A stretch of 64,000 bases of DNA. It comes from Actinoplanes subtropicus. GTDB taxonomy: Bacteria > Actinomycetota > Actinomycetes > Mycobacteriales > Micromonosporaceae. Below, in pieces: positions 58,280 through 64,000 of the stretch. How positions within the stretch are numbered: the stretch's first letter is position 1; each line of letters opens with the position of its first letter. The notes beneath the pieces are model-generated. The model did not search any database. It was not told where the DNA came from and saw nothing but the letters and a program-made list of their open reading frames with translations. The stretch is taken from assembly GCF_000721705.1 (NCBI RefSeq), contig NZ_JOJL01000008.1, positions 248,001 through 312,000 on the forward strand, given 5' to 3'. A program made the position numbers and the translations under genes.

Positions 58280-59558
58280 CGTCGGTGCCGGCCGGCCCGG
58301 CGGTAGGGAGATCGACTTCCCGGATCAGCTCGGCCCAGCGCAGGTCGGGGTGCTGGTCCAGCAACGCGAGCAGGTCGAGGAAGCCGCGGATCGTCTCGCG
58401 CGGTGTCCGGAAGTACGCGTCGCCGAGCCGCGTCGCGCAGTGCGCCATATACGCCGTGAGCGCTTCGTCCGGGACGAGGTATCGCTGCGGGTCGCCGCCC
58501 GCGTACACGTGCCGGAGCTTGGTGAGCAGGACGAAGACATCCTCGGGGGTGAGGCTGCCCAGACTCGTCACCGGGCCGGAGTGGTCCACCCGGTCGACGC
58601 TCGCGAACTGGTTCGGCGCGAGACGCGAGGCCAGAGCCGGGTACGAGAACAGGCCGCGCCGCGGGTCCATGAGGAACTCGGGTGTGCCGCCGAACAGGAC
58701 GCCGAGATGCTCGGCGCCGCCCTGAGCGGTGTCGTTGACGATCCGCAGGATTTGTTCGTAGTTGGCGTTGCGGACGGCCGATCCGGTGATCTTGTATAGG
58801 TTGACCATCTCGTCCAGGCACACGAGCAGCCCGCCGAAGCCGGCCAGCCGGACGAAGCGCGCCAGCAGCTTGAGGTGGTCGTAAACGGACGCGTCGTCCA
58901 CGATCGTCCGCACGCCGAGCGCGGCCCGGGCGTCGACCCGGCTGGTGAACTCGCCGCGCAGCCAGCGAACGGCGTTGCCGCGAAGCTGCTCGTCGCCGCT
59001 GTCGTACCCCCGCCAATAGGCGCCCACCACGCTCGCGAAGTCGTAGCCGCCGGTCAGCTCGGCGACCGTGGCCAGCCTGGCCCGGATCGTCTCCGCCGGG
59101 TCGTCGCCGCTCGCGTTAGCCTCGTCGAGCGCTTTGGTGACGAACCGTTCCACCACGCTCGCCAGCGCCCCGCCGTCCGGGCGGGCGCGGGTGGCCAGGT
59201 TGCGCATCAGCTCCGCGTACAGGCTGCGTGCCTGGCCGGACGCGGCGTGCAGCCGCCGATCCGGCGACAGGTCGGCGTGCACGGTGACGAGCCGTTTCTC
59301 CAGCGCGATCGAGCGGACCAGGTGCAGGAAGAACGTCTTGCCCGAGCCGTACTCGCCGATGACGAACCGGCAACCGGCGCCGCCGTCGGCGATCCGGTCG
59401 ATGTCGTGGATCGCGGCCCGCAGTTCGGCGGCCCGGCCGACCTGGATGTGCTGCTGCCCGAGGCGCGGCACCATGCCGGCCCGCAGTGACGTCACGATCG
59501 CGTCGCGCTCACGCGGCCGGATCCGGCCTTGGCGGACCGGCAGGCTCTGCTCCGTCAC
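58251..59558 (-). CDS. BrxD-like P-loop ATPase (DUF2791)
   Basis: A 435-residue STAND/AAA-like ATPase of the BREX ATP-binding family. Walker A is GEYGSGKT (68-75), Walker B LLVCLDEMVNLY (245-256), and RFPTP-like elements are replaced by AGFGGLL before it; LASRLAPNQFASVDRVD and RETIRGFLDLLALLDQ fit the family tail. In BREX type 2, brxD lies beside the HI-type helicase as here. GTG at 59558 has GGAGAG 8-13 bp upstream; 22 bp separate it from the TerB-type gene. Confidence 0.85.
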   Translation of the reverse strand: MTEQSLPVRQGRIRPRERDAIVTSLRAGMVPRLGQQHIQVGRAAELRAAIHDIDRIADGGAGCRFVIGEYGSGKTFFLHLVRSIALEKRLVTVHADLSPDRRLHAASGQARSLYAELMRNLATRARPDGGALASVVERFVTKALDEANASGDDPAETIRARLATVAELTGGYDFASVVGAYWRGYDSGDEQLRGNAVRWLRGEFTSRVDARAALGVRTIVDDASVYDHLKLLARFVRLAGFGGLLVCLDEMVNLYKITGSAVRNANYEQILRIVNDTAQGGAEHLGVLFGGTPEFLMDPRRGLFSYPALASRLAPNQFASVDRVDHSGPVTSLGSLTPEDVFVLLTKLRHVYAGGDPQRYLVPDEALTAYMAHCATRLGDAYFRTPRETIRGFLDLLALLDQHPDLRWAELIREVDLPTAGPAGTDDDELTSFRL

Positions 59559-59580
59559 GAAAGGCTCTCCGGACCATGCG

Positions 59581-61701
59581 TCATGCGAGCAACTCCACGA
59601 GTACGTCGTTGTCGACCGCGAGCGTATCGCCGTCCACCACGACGGGCGCGCCGGTGACCTCGATGGCGGCGTCGTTCAACAGATCGAGCGCGCCTTCCGG
59701 CAGCACCCCATGGGCCGCGGCGAGCTCGGCGAACTCCGTCCTGCTCCAGGATTCGCGGGTGGCCAGGCCGCGCAGCAGCGCATCGTACGTGCGACCGAGG
59801 GCCCCGCCCGGCGCCGCGTCACCGGCGGCGTCCCGTTCGTCCTCCGGGTCGGCGAATATCTCCGCGAGCAGCGTGGCGGCCTCTTCGCTCTCCGTGACCT
59901 TGCGGCCGATCGTGCCCGAATCGAGCGTGACGTCGGTAGTCCAGGGCAACGCGTACCCGCTCGGGGAGCCATCGGCCACCTGGACGACGATCGGCTCGTC
60001 ACGCTCGTGCGGGGTGCCCGGCGCCGCCGGCGGCGCGGGGTGGGGAAGGTCGGCCGCGACGCCGGCGCTGTGCTCGTGCAGCCGTCGGAAGACCAGCTCC
60101 GGTTCCAGGCCGAGGATCCGGTACACCCGGGTCAGCGCGGCAACTCCGGCCGGGCCGACCGTCCCGCTCGCCGCTTGCGCGACCGTGATCAGGTAGTGCC
60201 CGGCGATCTCCCGTTCGGCGGCGGTCAGCGTCGTGATGTGCCGGGCGAGCCGTTCGACGTCGGTGCGCATCGTCAGCAGCCAGGCCAGCCGCGCGGCCAG
60301 CCGGAGGTCCTCGCTGGGGGCCAGGGGTAGTGCTGCGGCCAGGTTGCGGACGGTGGCGAGCACCGCGGCCCAGCGCGCGTCCCGCGGATCGACCGGCGTC
60401 GAGGTTGCCCCGGCCACCGCGGCGGCACATCGCACGATCGCCGCCGCGGCGGGGAAACGAGAGCTCGGCCGATCGGACGCCGGTCGGCCGAGGCGGAACA
60501 GCACGGCCGGCCGCCGGGTCAGCGACGGGGCGCCGAACCGCACGTCGGGCTCGACGCCGAGATCCAGCAGTGCCAGCACGGCGAGGAGCGCCGCCGACTC
60601 GTCACGTGTCATCCGGTCCGGCGCCGCCGGCCAGAATGTCCAGAACTCGCCGGCGTCGACGACCGTCCACGGCCGGCCGTCGAGCCGGCGTTCCGCCCAG
60701 ACCCGCAGCGCGCCGACGGCTCCATGACCGACGTCGACCAACTCGCGCGGCAGGAGCGCCGCGGCGGCGAGCGAACCCCGCCCCTGGGGAAACCGGGCCT
60801 GCCACTGGCGGTACGGCTCGAGGGCGGTGGCGGCGTCATCCACCAGGCGGCCGAGAGCCCGGGTGCAGCGAGGCTCGGCCAGGACGTCCGGCAGGTCCTC
60901 CCGGCACACGAGGGTGGTGGACAGGCCCGGGTTGGCGGGCCGGTACCGGAGGCGGATGCCCGGCACATCGTCGGGAGGCACCAGGCCGGCGCCGTGCCGA
61001 TCCCGATATCGCAGCGTGAAGAGTCGTTCGAACTCCGCCGGGCAATCCCGATGCACGCTGCGCCGCGGCAGGGCCGGGTGGTCCCCGACCCACGCGCGGG
61101 CCAGGTCGACCGGAACGGGCCGGCCGGCCGCCGCGAACCGGGCCAGGGCGACCCGCAGGCCCATCCGGCCCGACTCGCCGGCCGGGGCGGCGCCGGCGGC
61201 GGGCACCGCTCGCGGAGCGGCGAGCAGTTCCAGCAAGGCAAGCAGATCGTCGAGAAAGCGGCGCAGGCTCGCCACGCCGTCGCCGTATCGGGCCCGCAGT
61301 CGGCGCACCTCGGCGATGATCGCCGGAAGCTCCGCGCGCACCCCCGGGTCGTCGTCGGCGTCCATCAGCACCCGGCGCTCCAGACCGGAGCAGAACAGCA
61401 GCACCAGGGCGGGAGCGACGGCGGCCTGCCGGCCGCCGGCCAGCCACTCCAGATACTCCCCGCGGTCCGCGGGGGACAGCAGGTGGTAGGCCGGCTGCGC
61501 TCCGGCCTGGCCGGCCGCGGGCGGCTCGCCCGGTTTCGTGACGGGCAATTCCGGGTTGATCAGCGCGGGCTCGACACTTGCGGGTGGCCCTAGCCGGCGG
61601 CCTAGGTAGAACAGGCCGCCGGGGATAGCATGGTCGCCGACCACGGCCGCGCGCCCGGGCGGGACCCACCGCCCGTCGGGGGAACCAGACCGCTGGATCA
61701 C
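59581..61701 (-). CDS. TerB_N / TerB / TerB_C multidomain protein
   Basis: A 706-residue protein, first gene of the minus operon. TerB_N is seen at residues ~20-125 (GGLFYLGRRL, YHLLSPADRGEYLEWLAGGR, LFCSGLERRVLMD); a TerB-like helical domain lies at ~480-560 (RHITTLTAAEREIAGHYLI, TRVYRILGLEPELVFRRL); TerB_C ends the protein (ESWSRTEFAELAAAHGVLP, LLNDAAIEVTGAPVVVDGD). TerB domains bind metal and membrane and act in tellurite and phage-stress clusters. Here it likely links sensing or scaffolding to the ATPase and helicase. GTG at 61701 with TAGAGT eight bp upstream suggests a leaderless message. Confidence 0.78.
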   Translation of the reverse strand: MIQRSGSPDGRWVPPGRAAVVGDHAIPGGLFYLGRRLGPPASVEPALINPELPVTKPGEPPAAGQAGAQPAYHLLSPADRGEYLEWLAGGRQAAVAPALVLLFCSGLERRVLMDADDDPGVRAELPAIIAEVRRLRARYGDGVASLRRFLDDLLALLELLAAPRAVPAAGAAPAGESGRMGLRVALARFAAAGRPVPVDLARAWVGDHPALPRRSVHRDCPAEFERLFTLRYRDRHGAGLVPPDDVPGIRLRYRPANPGLSTTLVCREDLPDVLAEPRCTRALGRLVDDAATALEPYRQWQARFPQGRGSLAAAALLPRELVDVGHGAVGALRVWAERRLDGRPWTVVDAGEFWTFWPAAPDRMTRDESAALLAVLALLDLGVEPDVRFGAPSLTRRPAVLFRLGRPASDRPSSRFPAAAAIVRCAAAVAGATSTPVDPRDARWAAVLATVRNLAAALPLAPSEDLRLAARLAWLLTMRTDVERLARHITTLTAAEREIAGHYLITVAQAASGTVGPAGVAALTRVYRILGLEPELVFRRLHEHSAGVAADLPHPAPPAAPGTPHERDEPIVVQVADGSPSGYALPWTTDVTLDSGTIGRKVTESEEAATLLAEIFADPEDERDAAGDAAPGGALGRTYDALLRGLATRESWSRTEFAELAAAHGVLPEGALDLLNDAAIEVTGAPVVVDGDTLAVDNDVLVELLA

Positions 61702-61752
61702 GGTGCATACTCTATCGGCCTGCTCAGTCAGCCTATTGGGGGAAATTTCACG
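61702..61752. promoter_or_regulatory. Divergent promoter region of the helicase/ATPase system
   Basis: Only 51 bp separate the two divergent operons. On the minus strand TAGAGT (61714-61709) could be a -10 for a leaderless TerB message. On the plus strand GGGGGA (61738-61743) lies 9 bp before the GTG. The two promoters must overlap, so the two halves are probably controlled together. Confidence 0.45.
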
Positions 61753-62592
61753 GTGTCTCAGACAGAGGCCGGCACATCAAGCAGCCAGACGGATGTTCCG
61801 GGCACAATGGAGGCCGCTCTCGCCCGGACAGAGCGTGACGCCGAGGCGACGTTGCGCACCGCGACCGCGCTGGTTCGCGAGCTGAAGCGGGCGCACGGCG
61901 CCGCCCGCATCGGTCAGGTGCGAGACCTGCGGAAGTCGCTCGCGGCGGCGGGCGAGGCGGCGGAGGCGCTCGCCGGTGGCACCCGCTCGCTCGCCGACGG
62001 TTTCGACTTCGACGAGCAGGCCTACCTCTCGTCCGGCGACTACGTCAAGGAGCTGCTGGCCGAGGCCGAGGCGCGCGGGCTGTCGATCGTCGAGGAGGAC
62101 GACCGGCTGCTGTGTTATCCGTCGCTGCTCCGGGTCCTACCCGGCGAGGCGGCGATCGAGGTGGACAAGGTCCGCGACCGCCGGCTTCGACCGTCGGTGC
62201 TGGTCACCACGCTCGCCCGCGCCCAGGAGCGAGGGGCCCGGTTCAAGGCCGAGCCGTTCCTCGACAGCCTCCGCTCGGCGTACGAGCTGCTCGTTTCGAG
62301 CACCGACACGCGGCCGGACGCGGTGGTCCGGTTGGTCGACATCTGGTCGGTGCTGACCCTGCTGCCCGGTCAGCGCGGCCAGTACTCCAAGCAGGAGTTC
62401 GCCCGCGACCTCTACCTGCTCGACCAGAGCGCCGTGACCCGCACCGCGCGCAGTCCGCGCACCCTGCGCTGGGCGGCGAGCACCGGCACCAAGGGCTCCG
62501 GCACGTTGATCACGGTGGCCCGCAACGGTCAGCAGCAGCGGTACTGGGGGGTGTCGTTCACGGCCGACGAGGTCGCCGGGGAGCAGCCATGA
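61753..62592 (+). CDS. Uncharacterised helical protein of the ATPase operon
   Basis: A 279-residue cytoplasmic protein from GTG 61753. The N-terminal third is coiled-coil-like (ARTERDAEATLRTATALVRE, RKSLAAAGEAAEALAGG); the middle holds a winged-helix-like stretch (VDKVRDRRLRPSVLVTTL) and ERGARFKAEPFLDSLRSAYE. No enzyme motif. Position as first gene of the plus operon, with ATGA overlap to the next, suggests a partner or adaptor for the ATPases. Unrecognised family; relatives in the same neighbourhood would confirm. Confidence 0.7.
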   Translation: MSQTEAGTSSSQTDVPGTMEAALARTERDAEATLRTATALVRELKRAHGAARIGQVRDLRKSLAAAGEAAEALAGGTRSLADGFDFDEQAYLSSGDYVKELLAEAEARGLSIVEEDDRLLCYPSLLRVLPGEAAIEVDKVRDRRLRPSVLVTTLARAQERGARFKAEPFLDSLRSAYELLVSSTDTRPDAVVRLVDIWSVLTLLPGQRGQYSKQEFARDLYLLDQSAVTRTARSPRTLRWAASTGTKGSGTLITVARNGQQQRYWGVSFTADEVAGEQP

Positions 62593-63566
62593 CGGTCGCG
62601 ACCATAGCCGCGCACGACTACCTCGAGTTCGTCGAGCGGGAGTACCTGACCGACTACATCGCGCGCGGCGGCGCCGCCGTCAAGCTCCTGTCCGTCGGCG
62701 ACGACGCGGAACGCCTGCGCCTGTCGCACGGCTTCGCGACGGCGGGCGACTCGTTCGAGCACGCGGCGGTGGACGCCGCGACCACTCGCGTCCACCTGAT
62801 CGACCAGGTGTTCATCGCGATCGCCGCCCAGCTCGACTGGGTCGCGCTGGCCGGCGCGGTGGTGCGGGCCGCGCTGGAGCGGGCGGCCTTCCCCGCTCCC
62901 GGCGACGGCGACCGGGTCGACCTGGCTGCGATCGCCCGGCACCACGACGTCGACGCCGCCGAGCTGTATCGCAGCGTCCGCCGGGCGATCGAGCAGATCG
63001 TGCTGCGGGACACCGAGCTCAGCCACGAGTTCCGGGTGGCGATGCTGCGGCTGTGCCAGGAGCGCCTGGGGCGCGGGGATGTGAGCGCAACCGAGCGGGA
63101 GACGGTCATCGGCTGGCTGCGGGGCGAGCGGCTCGCCGCCGCCGACCTGCGCGGGGTGGGACTGCGCACCAAAGTGAACCGATACAACGCGAGACCCCTG
63201 CTGCTGTCGATGACCCGCTGGCTGCGGATCGCCGGCCGGTCCGGGCTCGTGCTGCGTCTGGATCTCGACCGGCTCGCGGTCACCCGCCGTCCGCCGGTCG
63301 GGCTGCGCGACGGGTTCTACTACTCGAAGCCGGCCACGCTCGACGCCTACGAACTGGTGCGCCAGCTGATCGATGCCACCGACGAGACGGAAGGGCTGTT
63401 CGTCGCCGTCCAGCTGCCGCCGCCGCTGGTCAGCGACGAGGCGCGTGGCCTGCCCGCGTACACCGCCTTGCGGATGCGGGTGGTCGACGAGGTGCGGGAC
63501 CGGCGGCGAGCCAACCCGTACGCGACGCTGGTCCGGATCGGCGCCCGCGGGCAGGAGGAGCGATGA
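62589..63566 (+). CDS. BREX-type ATPase relative lacking a P-loop
   Basis: A 325-residue protein. The start YLEFVEREYLTDYIARGGAA and late LLLSMTRWLRIAGRSGLVL with LDLDRLAV resemble the DUF2791/BrxD core, where a Walker B normally reads hhhhDE. Here no GxxxxGK(S/T) is present and the acidic pair is reduced to LDLDR. It therefore looks like a non-catalytic paralogue, perhaps forming a heteromer with the intact ATPase that follows (ATGA overlap both sides). Confidence 0.62.
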   Translation: MTVATIAAHDYLEFVEREYLTDYIARGGAAVKLLSVGDDAERLRLSHGFATAGDSFEHAAVDAATTRVHLIDQVFIAIAAQLDWVALAGAVVRAALERAAFPAPGDGDRVDLAAIARHHDVDAAELYRSVRRAIEQIVLRDTELSHEFRVAMLRLCQERLGRGDVSATERETVIGWLRGERLAAADLRGVGLRTKVNRYNARPLLLSMTRWLRIAGRSGLVLRLDLDRLAVTRRPPVGLRDGFYYSKPATLDAYELVRQLIDATDETEGLFVAVQLPPPLVSDEARGLPAYTALRMRVVDEVRDRRRANPYATLVRIGARGQEER

Positions 63567-64000
63567 CCGGATCGGGTGCGGGGGTGAGCCCGTCCGTCAT
63601 GGGCCGCCGGGCGATCGAGGCGCTGCGGGCCGGTGTGCCGAGCCGCGACGCGGTGGCCGCGCTGGGCAGCGGGCAGAGCGCGATCGAGGACCGGTTTCAG
63701 GTCCTGTGCGGGGAAGCCGCCGATGGCAACAGCGGTGGGCTGCTGCTCGGCGGCGGGTTCGGCGCGGGCAAGAGCCACCTGCTGGAGCACCTCGCCCGGC
63801 TCGCTCTCGACGCCGGTTGGACGGTCAGCCGCGTGGTGATCAGCAAGGAGACCCCGCTGTACGACCCGGCGAAGGTCTTCCGGGCGGCGGCCGACTCCGC
63901 GCTGCGGGCCGGGCAGGCCCGGCCCGCGATCATCGAGGCGGCCATGGCGCTCGACCTCGACGGCCGCGGTTACGCGGAGCTGCTGCGCTGGGCGGCGTCG
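63563..64000 (+). CDS. P-loop ATPase of the BREX ATP-binding type (3' partial)
   Basis: Cut by the window end after 146 codons with no stop. An N-terminal region with RRAIEALRAGVPSRDAVAAL leads to an intact Walker A (LLGGGFGAGKSHLLEHLARL), then VVISKETPLYDPAKVFRAAA, as in DUF2791-type ATPases. Its length and C-terminal domains cannot be seen. Together with the P-loop-less gene before it and the BrxD-like gene on the other strand it makes three ATPase-family genes in one locus. Confidence 0.7.
   Translation, partial: MTGSGAGVSPSVMGRRAIEALRAGVPSRDAVAALGSGQSAIEDRFQVLCGEAADGNSGGLLLGGGFGAGKSHLLEHLARLALDAGWTVSRVVISKETPLYDPAKVFRAAADSALRAGQARPAIIEAAMALDLDGRGYAELLRWAAS

Overview
The window is high-GC actinobacterial DNA, most likely from Micromonosporaceae (an Actinoplanes-like organism). 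The evidence is very high third-position GC, many GTG starts, 4-base ATGA/GTGA gene overlaps, and the neighbourhood mfd / lipoprotein / mazG / eno / ftsB-like / DUF501 / ppx that is usual in actinobacteria. The genus is an inference; no rRNA gene is present.

Layout. (1) 1-5.98 kb: the 3' part of a large polymorphic toxin (ricin-lectin repeat, Ala-rich helical stalk, Hint autoprocessing domain, PD-(D/E)xK-type nuclease tip), a probable immunity gene, a block of tandem repeats, and a metallo-beta-lactamase-fold gene whose 3' end runs into those repeats. (2) 6.1-10.3 kb: icd, a 15-bp repeat array, a DinB-fold protein, galT and a DeoR-type regulator. (3) 10.4-25.0 kb: a surface-polysaccharide locus with a GT2 and a WecG/TagA glycosyltransferase, Wzx-like flippase, O-antigen ligase/polymerase-like protein, Wzz-like protein, methyltransferase, kinase-like protein, two GH26-like proteins, two PAPS-type sulfotransferases and an APS kinase. 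Together these suggest a sulfated exopolysaccharide. (4) 25.0-29.0 kb: a Nudix hydrolase and a four-gene ABC-2 exporter operon. (5) 29-37.5 kb: ppc, an orphan hypX-like gene and mfd. (6) 37.7-48.4 kb: rhomboid protease, lipoprotein, mazG, a DUF885 protein, a repeat-rich gap, a lipoprotein with a pentapeptide array, a PilZ protein, eno, an ftsB-like gene, a DUF501 gene, an N-acetyltransferase and ppx. (7) 48.4-55.6 kb: a GNAT protein, family-5 uracil-DNA glycosylase, a moxR/DUF58 operon, type II NADH dehydrogenase and tRNA-Leu(UAA). (8) 56.0-64.0 kb: a divergent gene system next to the tRNA, with a TerB_N/TerB_C protein, a BrxD-like P-loop ATPase and an Lhr-like helicase on the minus strand, and a helical protein, a P-loop-less ATPase relative and an intact P-loop ATPase on the plus strand, the last cut by the window end.

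The strongest candidate for a poorly described system is the 56-64 kb helicase/ATPase/TerB locus, which looks like a BREX-related anti-phage or DNA-processing system without visible PglX or PglZ. Next are the sulfated-polysaccharide locus, whose ATP-sulfurylase domain and BY-kinase-like domain both lack key catalytic residues, and the toxin/immunity pair with repeat-driven erosion of the adjacent gene. A recurring feature is tandem repetition with a 15-bp period at three unrelated loci (about 5.0, 7.5 and 43.3 kb), plus a triplet-phased GC-rich array at 42 kb.
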